This document shows, in pieces, positions 9,556-17,968 of a stretch of DNA of 64,000 nt (positions within the stretch are counted from its first letter, which is position 1; each line of letters opens with the position of its first letter). A program made the translations under genes and the position numbers. The notes below the pieces were generated by a model, which was not told the DNA's origin, ran no database searches, and saw only the letters and a program-made list of their open reading frames with translations. Source of the stretch: Candidatus Nitrotoga sp. CP45 (lineage in GTDB: Bacteria; Pseudomonadota; Gammaproteobacteria; Burkholderiales; Gallionellaceae); contig CAMCFJ010000002.1 of the NCBI GenBank assembly GCA_945874105.1, positions 62,001 to 126,000 of the forward strand, in the 5' to 3' direction.

Positions 9556-11679
9556 TCACACGACCTCTATCAATAAGGGCAAGGTAACACTTACTTTCGT
9601 TCCACCAGTTGCTACATTTTCAATAACAATACTTCCGCCGTGTTCCTCTACAATTTTTTTCACGATTGCCAAACCTAGCCCAGTACCCTTGGACTTAGTC
9701 GTCCGATAAGGTTCGAAAGCGCGCGCCAGCAAATGCTCGGGAAAACCGCAGCCATTGTCTTGCACACAAAGTTTTATTGCGCCACCTTCCTCTGTCGTGC
9801 TCAGGATAATTTCCCGTTGAGTCACGTTTTGTAAAGCGTCATACGAATTCTGCAATAAATTATGAATCACTTGACGCAAGCGTGTCGCATCCCCTTTCAC
9901 CCAAGCCTGGGTCGCATTCAAGCGCAAGGTAATCGGACTGCTGTTAGCTTCATACAACCCGAGCACTTCGCGTAGTAACAGGTGCATGTCCAGCACCATC
10001 AACTTGGGCGCTGGCGCCCGGGCATAATCGGCGAATTCAGTTACCATGTTTTTCATTGCCGCCACTTGACTCACGATAGTCTGCGTGGCTCGCTGTAATA
10101 GCTGTGCGTCGCTGCTGTCCAGCTTGGCGCTCAACTTGTGTTGAAGGCGCTCCGCAGACAGCTGAATAGGTGTCAGCGGATTCTTTATTTCATGCGCCAA
10201 ACGACGCGCCACTTCGCCCCACGCTGCCTGACGTTCCGCTTGTAGCAAATAGGTAATATCGTCGAACACCACTACGTAGCTATTGTCCGCCGCTGTGGAC
10301 AATCGGGTGCCGCGCATTAATAATATCTGATCACCATTCTTGCTAAGCCGCTCAATCTGACGCTGCCATTCGCCGCTTGTCACTTCATTAAAGGCCTGCA
10401 TGACCGCATCTGAAAAGGGGCGTAACAGGGGATGCCGCACGGCGATTTCCGCTAAGGGCACATCCTGCATGTCCAGGAGCGATACCCCAAGTATCTGCGC
10501 CGCACTACTATTGACGGAACGCAGCCTGAATTGCTCATTCACCACTAAAACGCCAGACGATAGGTGTGCCAGCATGCTTTCCAGGTAGGCTTTAGCATCT
10601 TCCGCTTGACGTTGTTGCTGCTCGCTCGTGGTTTTCGCATCGGCCAATTGTAATGTCATCTGGTTGAAGAGCCCGGTCAGCGCACCCAACTCATCACTGC
10701 TATTAATCGGATGCTGACGCGAAAAATCGCCCTGCGCTACCGCCCGCGTTCCTTCGGCCAGCGCTGCGAGCGGTGCGCTTAGGCGATCACTGATAAAAAA
10801 AGCAGCTGACACCGCGCTCAACAATACAATCAACAGCGATAGCGTTAGTGTGATGCCATACAAGCGTTTCAATCCCAGACGAGACAGTGACATCTCCTGA
10901 TAATCGCGATAAACCGTCCGTACCATTTCTGCGTCAGCAGCAAGCTGTTTGGGGACTGGTTGCGTTAGCTGCAGAATGCGCGTCTCGGCTGACAGTTGCA
11001 GTGGCTTAACCAGCACCAGCACACGTAATATCAGGCTGTTATCAGGCAGTGTATCAATAATGCTATTTAACCCCTGCTGGCTTGCCTCACGCAGCATTTC
11101 AGCGCCAGGCATATCTGGAAGCAGCTTGCGGCTGCTACTGGCAAACGCAAATAACTTTCCGCTTTTGTTAAACAATGCAACATCCTGAGCTGTACCTTTG
11201 CCTATTAGCTGACCCAACGTTTTTGAGTATTGATCTGGAGATTGCTTTGCAAGTAACAGGGCAGTTGACTGACCTTTTTTGCTCAATTCATTAAGACCCG
11301 TTTCCAGCGCATTTCGGCCCAGGTTCAAACCGCTCTCCAACGCTTTTTCTACCCGAAGATCGAACCACGACTCGATGCTCTTATCAAGAAACTGTACCGA
11401 AACAGCATATACCAGCAGACCGGGCAGGATCGCAATCAAAATGAAAAATAGCGTCAGTCGCAGGGTGAGTTTCGCACCGAATACTTGAGCCTTAAGCTTG
11501 CCGCGTAACTGCCATAATTGATAGCCAACCAGCACGGTTAAGTACGATGCCAGAACCCCGGCCAAAGTCAGCAGTACATAATAATTGCGCGAAAACAGCT
11601 CGGTATTGGCACTGGCGCTTGACAGCAGATAAAGCAGGAAACCGCCAAGCAGTGCGCTGATGAAAATTAAATACTTCAC
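9556..11679 (-). CDS. ntrY: NtrY-like membrane sensor histidine kinase
   Basis: 707 residues. Three or four N-terminal membrane segments flank a large extracytoplasmic loop. Then follow a HAMP domain (SDRLSAPLAALAEGTRAVAQGDFS), a PAS domain with LSSGVLVVNEQFRLRSVN, HisKA with the phospho-His in RRLAHEIKNPLTPIQLSAERL, and HATPase with DNGCGFPE and KGTGLGLAIVKKI. NtrY-class kinases respond to nitrogen status or envelope and redox cues; the signal here is unknown. Start is GTG 11679, three bases after the DUF4390 stop. The downstream regulator follows with an overlap, so the pair is co-translated. Confidence 0.9.
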   Translation of the reverse strand: MKYLIFISALLGGFLLYLLSSASANTELFSRNYYVLLTLAGVLASYLTVLVGYQLWQLRGKLKAQVFGAKLTLRLTLFFILIAILPGLLVYAVSVQFLDKSIESWFDLRVEKALESGLNLGRNALETGLNELSKKGQSTALLLAKQSPDQYSKTLGQLIGKGTAQDVALFNKSGKLFAFASSSRKLLPDMPGAEMLREASQQGLNSIIDTLPDNSLILRVLVLVKPLQLSAETRILQLTQPVPKQLAADAEMVRTVYRDYQEMSLSRLGLKRLYGITLTLSLLIVLLSAVSAAFFISDRLSAPLAALAEGTRAVAQGDFSRQHPINSSDELGALTGLFNQMTLQLADAKTTSEQQQRQAEDAKAYLESMLAHLSSGVLVVNEQFRLRSVNSSAAQILGVSLLDMQDVPLAEIAVRHPLLRPFSDAVMQAFNEVTSGEWQRQIERLSKNGDQILLMRGTRLSTAADNSYVVVFDDITYLLQAERQAAWGEVARRLAHEIKNPLTPIQLSAERLQHKLSAKLDSSDAQLLQRATQTIVSQVAAMKNMVTEFADYARAPAPKLMVLDMHLLLREVLGLYEANSSPITLRLNATQAWVKGDATRLRQVIHNLLQNSYDALQNVTQREIILSTTEEGGAIKLCVQDNGCGFPEHLLARAFEPYRTTKSKGTGLGLAIVKKIVEEHGGSIVIENVATGGTKVSVTLPLLIEVV

Positions 11680-11682
11680 CGC

Positions 11683-12294
11683 CTATTCACTTTCGCGGTC
11701 TGGGGCAGATACGATGGGACGTACTGTCCATCGGTACCAATTGGAATCAAAGTTCCAATCTTGGGTAGCCAAGGCATTGACTTGCAAAGGTTTCGGTAAT
11801 TGCGTTACATCCAGACGCATTCGCGTGGCAGCAATATAGTCGCCCTTTTGGGGTAACAGCGAAGAAATATAACCCTCGTTTTTCTGGAACAGCGCAGCAT
11901 CAATTGGTGTAGCAGACTGATGGCTGATAATACGCAGTGCATCGCCCAGGCTAGAAAAGTTTTGAAACAGCGAGCCGCGTGTGATGCGGTACTGGCGCGT
12001 CAGTTTGTTGTAAGATAATTTGGCAGTTTGTTCATTTTTTACGATAACCTCGTCCATCCAGTACCAACGTGGGCGAATCAGGCTGAACTCGCTAATGAAA
12101 TACAGAGGCACCCCGCGCGTCAGTGCTTGATCTACAACGAAGTTCAAGCTAATGTCGAAATCAGCCGAAAACTGATAACTACCGTCAGATAACCGTGCCT
12201 CCGTTTTACGCACACTGATACCCTCGGCACAGACGGCCGAAATGCCTAGCCACAATGCCAGCAGCACAGCCAACAATCGTACCAGGTTATGCAT
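11683..12294 (-). CDS. DUF4390 secreted protein
   Basis: About 203 residues from ATG 12294, which begins a clear signal peptide (MHNLVRLLAVLLALWLGISAVCAEG). The earlier ORF start at 12357 lies in rsmB and is unlikely. The body matches the DUF4390 pattern: beta-rich, with YQFSADFDISL, RGVPLYFISEF and WYWMDEVIVK. Function is unknown. In betaproteobacteria it regularly sits between rsmB and ntrY, as here, with an 8-base overlap with rsmB. A role in envelope sensing with NtrY is inferred from context only. Confidence 0.82.
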   Translation of the reverse strand: MHNLVRLLAVLLALWLGISAVCAEGISVRKTEARLSDGSYQFSADFDISLNFVVDQALTRGVPLYFISEFSLIRPRWYWMDEVIVKNEQTAKLSYNKLTRQYRITRGSLFQNFSSLGDALRIISHQSATPIDAALFQKNEGYISSLLPQKGDYIAATRMRLDVTQLPKPLQVNALATQDWNFDSNWYRWTVRPIVSAPDRESE

Positions 12295-13573
12295 GCTTTT
12301 GCAGTAATGCATAAAAGAAACCGTCGCGCTGGTCATCGGGGAATATTTGACCTTCATTTAAATTGGGTATGGTCAGCGGCAATTGTTTGCCATCATTATG
12401 CTGGTTTAAAAATTCATCAATAACTTGCTGGTTTTCTCGCGCAAAAATGGAACAGGTTACATATAGTAACTTTCCATCTCTTTCCAGCAACCGCCACAAC
12501 GCGCACAGAATATGCAACTGCTGTTGCGCGAATCCATCAATATCACCCGGACGACGCAGCCACTTTATGTCGGGATGGCGCCGGACCACGCCAGAGGCGG
12601 AGCAGGGTACATCGGCCAGGATTCGATGAAATGGTTTGCCATCCCACCAGCTATCGGGCTGTGCCGCATCACCGCTTTGCAACTGTGCATGCAATTGCAG
12701 GCGTTGCAGGTTTTCACGTACCAATTCCAAACGTTGCGCATTTTTGTCCAAAGCGAGCAGATCAAGTTGTGCTAACTCAAGTAGGTGAGTACTTTTTCCG
12801 CCCGGTGCAGCGCACGCATCAAGCACCCGCATACCGTTTTGCACGTCCAACAAGCGTGCTGCGTATTGCGCGCCCGCATCCTGCACTGAAACCAGACCGT
12901 CGAAAAATCCTGGTAACTTATTTACCGGGAGAGGGTGTCCCAGCAGCACGGCATCTGGCTCGATTAAACTGGCCGGAATATCATGCTGCGCAAGCAGTGC
13001 CAGATAATCTGCTGAACTGATTAATCGACAATTCACACGCAGTGTCATGGGCGGGTGCTGGTTACCCGCCAGCAAAATAGCCTCCGAATGCCTTCCATAT
13101 TGCGCCTGGACTGCAGCTATCCACCATTGCGGATAGGCATAACGGCCTTCCTCGCTAGAGGCCGCGACTGTAAGTAACGCCTCGCGGTTGCGCAAAAAAT
13201 TGCGCAGTACCGCATTTGCCAGTCCTCCAGCTGCTGCATTGTACTTTCGCACAGCACGCACGGCATGATCTACCACTGCGTGGGGCGCCGCTTTGGTATG
13301 CAGCAGTTGATACAAAGCCACTAACAACAAGCAACGTAGTTGCAAATCCTGCACCGGCTTGTGCAACAATTGATCCAGCACGCGCACTAACTGACCATAA
13401 AAGCGCAGCGTACCATAACTCAAATCCTGTAGCGCACCACGTTGTTGTGGTGTTAATTCGGATCTAATCTGCTCAGGCGGAGACTGCAAAGCCACACTCA
13501 ATGTCTGGCTCAGGTTGCGCCCGGCCAACACTTGGCAGACAACTTGGCTGGCACCCCGTTGTGCTATATGCAT
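12287..13573 (-). CDS. rsmB: 16S rRNA (cytosine-967-C5)-methyltransferase RsmB
   Basis: 428 residues from ATG 13573, matching E. coli RsmB (429). The upstream ORF extension overlaps fmt and is rejected. N-terminal NusB-like RNA-binding domain (about 1-140), then the SAM domain with VLDACAAPGGKSTHLLE, DVPCSASGVVRRHPDIKW carrying the motif IV Cys, and TCSIF carrying the catalytic motif VI Cys. It methylates C967 of 16S rRNA. Only one base separates it from the fmt stop, in the usual def-fmt-rsmB order. Confidence 0.95.
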   Translation of the reverse strand: MHIAQRGASQVVCQVLAGRNLSQTLSVALQSPPEQIRSELTPQQRGALQDLSYGTLRFYGQLVRVLDQLLHKPVQDLQLRCLLLVALYQLLHTKAAPHAVVDHAVRAVRKYNAAAGGLANAVLRNFLRNREALLTVAASSEEGRYAYPQWWIAAVQAQYGRHSEAILLAGNQHPPMTLRVNCRLISSADYLALLAQHDIPASLIEPDAVLLGHPLPVNKLPGFFDGLVSVQDAGAQYAARLLDVQNGMRVLDACAAPGGKSTHLLELAQLDLLALDKNAQRLELVRENLQRLQLHAQLQSGDAAQPDSWWDGKPFHRILADVPCSASGVVRRHPDIKWLRRPGDIDGFAQQQLHILCALWRLLERDGKLLYVTCSIFARENQQVIDEFLNQHNDGKQLPLTIPNLNEGQIFPDDQRDGFFYALLQKHA

Positions 13574-13574
13574 G

Positions 13575-14525
13575 TCAAAGGACTGAAATGCAACGGTCGC
13601 CGAGATGCACTGCAAACCCCTGCATAAACTGCACCGCAGGCAATGCTTTGGCATTCTGGCGCTGCAATACTTCAAGGCATAATGCTCCTTGGCCGCATGC
13701 CACAATAATGCCGTTTTTTTCTACAGCCAGCACGGTTCCCGCATCACCTTCAGCCCCGTCGCGCACACTGGCCTGCCAGATTTTGACAGGTACCCCATTA
13801 AGAATTGTATATGCGATAGGGAAAGGGTTATAAGCATTCACCGCACGCATTATTTGTGTGGCATTTTCTGACCATTCAATTAACGCTTCTGTCTTGCTGA
13901 CTTTGGCAGCGTACGTTGCTTCGGCCGCATTCTGCGGCACTGACTTTAATTGCCCTTGCTCCAGCAAGCACAGTGCCTCGACGATAGCTTCAGCGCCCAG
14001 CTTCGCCAATTTGGCATGCAACGTTTGCGTGGTGTCATGCGCAGTAATCGGACAGGCCTTTTTAAGCAACATATCGCCAGTATCGAGTCCTGCGTCCATT
14101 TGCATAATGGTAATACCGGTTTTATCGTCACCCGCCAGAATAGCGCGCTGAATAGGCGCTGCACCGCGCCAACGCGGCAATAGTGAAGCGTGAATATTCA
14201 GGCAGCCGTAGCGTGGCAACTGCAGTAGCGCTGATGGCAGTATGAGCCCATAAGCCGCAACCACCATTACATCCGCCGCATAATTGGCTAGCTCATGTTG
14301 CACATCGACAGATTTTAATGAAGCAGGCTGTAGCAGGGGCAAGTTACGCGCCAAGGCAAGTTGCTTGACTGGGCTGGCCGTGAGTCGCATACCGCGGCCA
14401 GCTGGCCTGTCGGGCTGGGTTAACACCGCGACCACAGAAAATTGTGGCACCAGCAACGCCTCTAGTGCGGTGGCGGCGAAGTCTGGCGTGCCGGCAAAAA
14501 TGATCTTTAGAGGAGAGCTGATTAT
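13575..14525 (-). CDS. fmt: Methionyl-tRNA formyltransferase; start codon non-canonical
   Basis: About 316 residues. The formyltransferase core is intact: KIIFAGTPDFAATALEAL, NIHASLLPRWRGAAPIQ (catalytic N and H) and MDAGLDTGDML (catalytic D), then the C-terminal OB-like domain. It formylates Met-tRNAi for initiation. The conserved N-terminus lies upstream of the first standard start (TTG 14456, inside the Rossmann fold). Reading back in frame gives CTA where homologs have ATG (14510), then no ATG, GTG or TTG before an in-frame TAA at 14541-14543. AAAGG at 14533-14537 would suit initiation at ATA 14525, chosen provisionally. Mutation, rare start or sequence error are all possible. Confidence 0.85.
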   Translation of the reverse strand: MISSPLKIIFAGTPDFAATALEALLVPQFSVVAVLTQPDRPAGRGMRLTASPVKQLALARNLPLLQPASLKSVDVQHELANYAADVMVVAAYGLILPSALLQLPRYGCLNIHASLLPRWRGAAPIQRAILAGDDKTGITIMQMDAGLDTGDMLLKKACPITAHDTTQTLHAKLAKLGAEAIVEALCLLEQGQLKSVPQNAAEATYAAKVSKTEALIEWSENATQIMRAVNAYNPFPIAYTILNGVPVKIWQASVRDGAEGDAGTVLAVEKNGIIVACGQGALCLEVLQRQNAKALPAVQFMQGFAVHLGDRCISVL

Positions 14526-14606
14526 CGGGATACCTTTAAATTAATATAAATTAAGAATGGATTTCATTCAAGGCAATGACGCAACGCAACAGCTTGAGAA
14601 AAACAC

Positions 14607-14619
14607 ATTTTTGAGGTGC
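14607..14619. repeat. MITE-end-like fragment abutting the def stop codon
   Basis: ATTTTTGAGGTGCC differs from the right end of the 141-bp elements (ATTTTTAGAGGTGCC) by one missing A. It runs directly into the TAG stop of def (14620-14622). It looks like a remnant end that supplies sequence at the 3' end of the gene; no partner end is nearby. Confidence 0.4.
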
Positions 14620-15123
14620 CTACATCGTTTCACGGCGGTGCTTTTTAAGCTTGGCTCGGAGACGAGATTGTTTGAGCGGCGAAAGATATTCAACAAATAC
14701 CTTGCCCTTAAGATGATCCACCTCATGTTGTATACAGATCGCCAGCAACCCGTCCGCTTCTAGCGTGAAAGATTCACCATGCGTATTTAGTGCGCGCACG
14801 ACGATATGTTCGGCGCGGCATATTTTTTCATATACCCCGGGAACCGATAAACAGCCCTCTTCGTAAACACTCTCACCACTACTGGCAATAATTTCCGGGT
14901 TAACGAACACCAACAACTGATCCTGGGTCTCGGAAATATCAATAACAATGATCTGTTGATGTACATCCACCTGAGTCGCGGCCAAGCCCACTCCTGGCGC
15001 AGAATACATTGTTTCGGCCATATCAGACATAAGCTCGCGGGTAGCAGCACTTACCACATGCACTGGCAACGCGACGGTATGTAACCGCTCATCCGGATAC
15101 TGCAATATTTGTAAAATTGCCAT
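14620..15123 (-). CDS. def: Peptide deformylase
   Basis: 167 residues with all three motifs: GVGLAATQ (motif 1), EGCLSVPG (motif 2, metal-binding Cys) and QHEVDHLKG (motif 3, HExxH-type His pair with catalytic Glu). It removes the N-formyl group from new proteins using Fe2+ or Zn2+. It is first in def-fmt-rsmB, with about 95 bases to fmt. It is divergent from the LysM gene across about 124 bases. The C-terminal [15 protein letters not shown] tail is usual. Confidence 0.95.
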   Translation of the reverse strand: MAILQILQYPDERLHTVALPVHVVSAATRELMSDMAETMYSAPGVGLAATQVDVHQQIIVIDISETQDQLLVFVNPEIIASSGESVYEEGCLSVPGVYEKICRAEHIVVRALNTHGESFTLEADGLLAICIQHEVDHLKGKVFVEYLSPLKQSRLRAKLKKHRRETM

Positions 15124-15247
15124 AAATGCTTGCTAATTTAAATAACTAGGGGCAGAATTTAAAGCGAATTGCACGAATATTGTGCAATACTTGCTGTCCT
15201 CAGCCTGGCTTCTAGAAAACCGGGGTTTCACGCAAAACGGAGTTTCC

Positions 15248-16267
15248 ATGCAAAAGATTATTATATCGCTGATTTGCTGTTTATTGCCCACCTTCGCCTT
15301 CGCTGATACGCTTAAAATTCGTGATAATGCACCGGATAGTCACATTGTAGTGAAAGGGGATACGCTGTGGGACATCTCCGCCAAGTTTTTCAAGGATCCA
15401 TGGTTATGGCCCAAAATTTGGGGCTTAAACAAAGATACCATTAAAGATCCGCACTGGATTTATCCCGGTGACGTGGTTCATTTGGATCGTGCAAGCGGTA
15501 CACTGCGCATAGGTAAAATTAAAAAGACCGAATCTGACAATGTGAAACTTTCCCCCAGTGTGCACTTGCAAGACAGTGAGCATAACGCAATCCCCAGTAT
15601 TTCAGCCCGTGCTATCGAACCTTTCCTCAGCAGACCACTCATAATTGAAGAGAATGGACTCTCTAACGCACCAATTATAGTTGGCACCCACGAGAATCAC
15701 GTTCTTCTGGCCAGCGGAGATATCGCATACGCTAAAGGCCTATCCAAAGACCAAGGGGTGCTATGGCAAATTTACCGTCCGGGCAAGACACTTCTTGACC
15801 CGGATAATAACGAAGTATTGGGGTACGAGGCAGTTTACCTGGGTGATGCAGAGGTCGAAAAATTCGCCGATATCAGCTCGCTTAAGATCGTCAAGACACT
15901 TAAAGAAATCAACAAGGGTGATCGACTTGTCCAAGCTTCCAGTGAGCTTGCCGGAAACTATGTGCCCCGCGTCCCTGACAGCAAAATCGCAGCACGCGTG
16001 ATCTCTATTTATGCTGGTGTTTCTCAAGCGGGTCAGCATTCCATCATAACCCTCAACAAGGGACTTCGTGATGGCCTTGAAAATGGCCATGTACTGGCGC
16101 TATATCACAAGGGAGATGTGACAAAAGAAAAAGGGGAAACCATCACTCTGCCGGATGTGCGCTACGGCCTGTTATTTGTATTCCGTACTTTTGACAAAGT
16201 AGCCTACGCTCTGGTGATGCGAACCCAACTGCCAGTGCAATTGCTGGATAGCGCGCTGACACCCTGA
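15248..16267 (+). CDS. Secreted LysM-domain protein
   Basis: 339 residues from ATG 15248, which opens a signal peptide (MQKIIISLICCLLPTFAFA). The ORF track start at 15182 is too early. A LysM motif follows at once (HIVVKGDTLWDISAKFF ... IYPGDVVHL, about 36-90); LysM binds peptidoglycan. The remaining 250 residues lack a catalytic motif I recognise and resemble the LysM proteins found ahead of dprA in many betaproteobacteria. It is 11 bases upstream of dprA on the same strand, so probably co-transcribed. Function is unknown; cell-envelope binding is inferred. Confidence 0.85.
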   Translation: MQKIIISLICCLLPTFAFADTLKIRDNAPDSHIVVKGDTLWDISAKFFKDPWLWPKIWGLNKDTIKDPHWIYPGDVVHLDRASGTLRIGKIKKTESDNVKLSPSVHLQDSEHNAIPSISARAIEPFLSRPLIIEENGLSNAPIIVGTHENHVLLASGDIAYAKGLSKDQGVLWQIYRPGKTLLDPDNNEVLGYEAVYLGDAEVEKFADISSLKIVKTLKEINKGDRLVQASSELAGNYVPRVPDSKIAARVISIYAGVSQAGQHSIITLNKGLRDGLENGHVLALYHKGDVTKEKGETITLPDVRYGLLFVFRTFDKVAYALVMRTQLPVQLLDSALTP

Positions 16268-16278
16268 CCCACCAACCT

Positions 16279-17346
16279 ATGGACGCTGAACTTGCGTCAT
16301 GGCTTGCCCTGAACCAGATACCTGGTTTGGGCAATGAAGGTTTGCGCCGTCTGCTAAAAGCTTTCGGTACTCCCGCCCAAGTTTTCTCCACGCCAGCCCA
16401 TGCTCTCCAGCAAGTAGTCCAGCCAGTCATTGCTGCAATCATCACACAAGGTTGGGACGAAGTAACACTAGCACCCATTACCAGTTGGCTGGCTGATCCA
16501 AACAACCATATTGTCACACTGGCAGATCCTGACTATCCGCAGGCGCTGCTTAACATTTCCGATCCACCATTACTGCTGTATGTAAAAGGACGGCTCGAAT
16601 TGCTTAACCTCCCGGCGCTCGCCGTCGTTGGCAGCCGTAATGCCACCCCACAAGGGTTAAGCAATGCAGAGGCTTTTGCACAGGCAGCGAGCGCAGCCGG
16701 ACTGTGTATTATCAGTGGCATGGCGCATGGCATAGACGCCGCAGCGCATCGCGGAGGGTTGCGCGAGTGCGGCTCCAGCATAGGCATAATTGGCACTGGG
16801 CTAGACAAAGTTTACCCTGCCGCCAACCGCCAACTGGCGCACCAATTAGCACAGGAAGGCGCATTGGTTTCCGAGTTTTCATTAGGCACTCCGCCACAAG
16901 CGGCAAATTTTCCGCGCCGCAATCGCCTCATCAGCGGCCTTAGCCTTGGGTGTCTGGTGGTCGAAGCCTCTCTGCAAAGCGGTTCACTAATTACCGCCCG
17001 CATGGCATTGGAACAAGGTCGTGACGTTTTCGCCATTCCCGGTTCCATCCACGCCCCACAGACAAAAGGATGCCATCATTTGATCAAGCAGGGCGCTAAA
17101 CTGGTAGAGTGCGCGCAAGATATTCTGGAGGAGCTTGGATGTTTCTCCGCCAGTACGACCGTGCAACCTTCCGTACTCGAAGAGCACCCTTTATTAACGC
17201 ATTTGGGTTTCGATCCGGTAGATATGGACAGCTTGAGCCAGCGTAGTGGCTTGACGATTGGGGCACTATCCGCCATCCTGTTGCAACTTGAGCTGAATGG
17301 TGACATCGCAACTTTACCTGGTGGACTTTACCAGCGTATAAATTAA
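16279..17346 (+). CDS. dprA: DNA-processing protein DprA
   Basis: 355 residues. N-terminal SAM-like helix-hairpin region (IPGLGNEGLRRLLKAFG), central Rossmann DprA fold (VVGSRNATPQG, ISGMAHGIDAAAHRGGL, EFSLGTPPQAANFPRRNRLISGLS), and C-terminal winged helix (DMDSLSQRSGLTIGALSAILLQLELNGDI). DprA protects incoming single-stranded DNA and loads RecA during natural transformation. With pilT/pilU in the same window it hints at competence, although comEC and comEA are not seen. Confidence 0.95.
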   Translation: MDAELASWLALNQIPGLGNEGLRRLLKAFGTPAQVFSTPAHALQQVVQPVIAAIITQGWDEVTLAPITSWLADPNNHIVTLADPDYPQALLNISDPPLLLYVKGRLELLNLPALAVVGSRNATPQGLSNAEAFAQAASAAGLCIISGMAHGIDAAAHRGGLRECGSSIGIIGTGLDKVYPAANRQLAHQLAQEGALVSEFSLGTPPQAANFPRRNRLISGLSLGCLVVEASLQSGSLITARMALEQGRDVFAIPGSIHAPQTKGCHHLIKQGAKLVECAQDILEELGCFSASTTVQPSVLEEHPLLTHLGFDPVDMDSLSQRSGLTIGALSAILLQLELNGDIATLPGGLYQRIN

Positions 17347-17492
17347 AATTGCAATTGTTCAGGTCTGGTGGAACAGCATCTCCCATAGAAAGAAGAAGAA
17401 AAACAAAAACTACAACTATTCATAATCCCTTACTCTTGGTTTATTTACGCCTGGTTTAATAGTTACCAACAATCAATTTTTAACGGGGCATT

Positions 17493-17948
17493 ATGTTTGA
17501 CATTTTAATGTATTTATTCGAAAGTTATTTTCATGCTGGTCGTTATCCCAATTCAGACAGGCTATCCCGCAAATTATCCGCCGCCGGATTTGAAGACGAG
17601 GACATTCATCTGGCGCTGACTTGGTTGTCTGGCTTGGAACAGTTGAACAAAGCAAACTATCCGTCCACCATTAATAATAGTAGTGGACGCTTTTATGCCG
17701 ACTTGGAAATCAAGCGCATTAGCTTGGAAGTACGTAGTTTTCTGACCTTTTGGGAACAAAACAAGATAATTACACCCGTGGAGCGGGAAATGATCCTCGA
17801 CCGCGCGGTCGCATTGAACCGTGAAAATTTGCCACTGGATAAAATCAAACTTATCGTTCTCATGGTGTTGTGGAATCAACGTCAAGACTTGGATCCTTTA
17901 ATAGTTGAGGATCTGCTTACTCCGGCCGATTCCAGTCGCTTACATTAA
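17493..17948 (+). CDS. smg: Smg family protein (DUF494)
   Basis: 151 residues with the complete DUF494 pattern: MFDILMYLFESYF, a central LTWLSGLEQL, RFYADLEIKRISLEVRSFL, and C-terminal DKIKLIVLMVLWNQRQDLDPLIVEDLL. The molecular function is unknown. The dprA-smg-topA order is widespread in beta- and gammaproteobacteria. It is 146 bases after dprA and 20 before topA, so it probably starts the topA transcription unit. Confidence 0.93.
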   Translation: MFDILMYLFESYFHAGRYPNSDRLSRKLSAAGFEDEDIHLALTWLSGLEQLNKANYPSTINNSSGRFYADLEIKRISLEVRSFLTFWEQNKIITPVEREMILDRAVALNRENLPLDKIKLIVLMVLWNQRQDLDPLIVEDLLTPADSSRLH

Positions 17949-17968
17949 ACTTAGACAAAAACACCACC

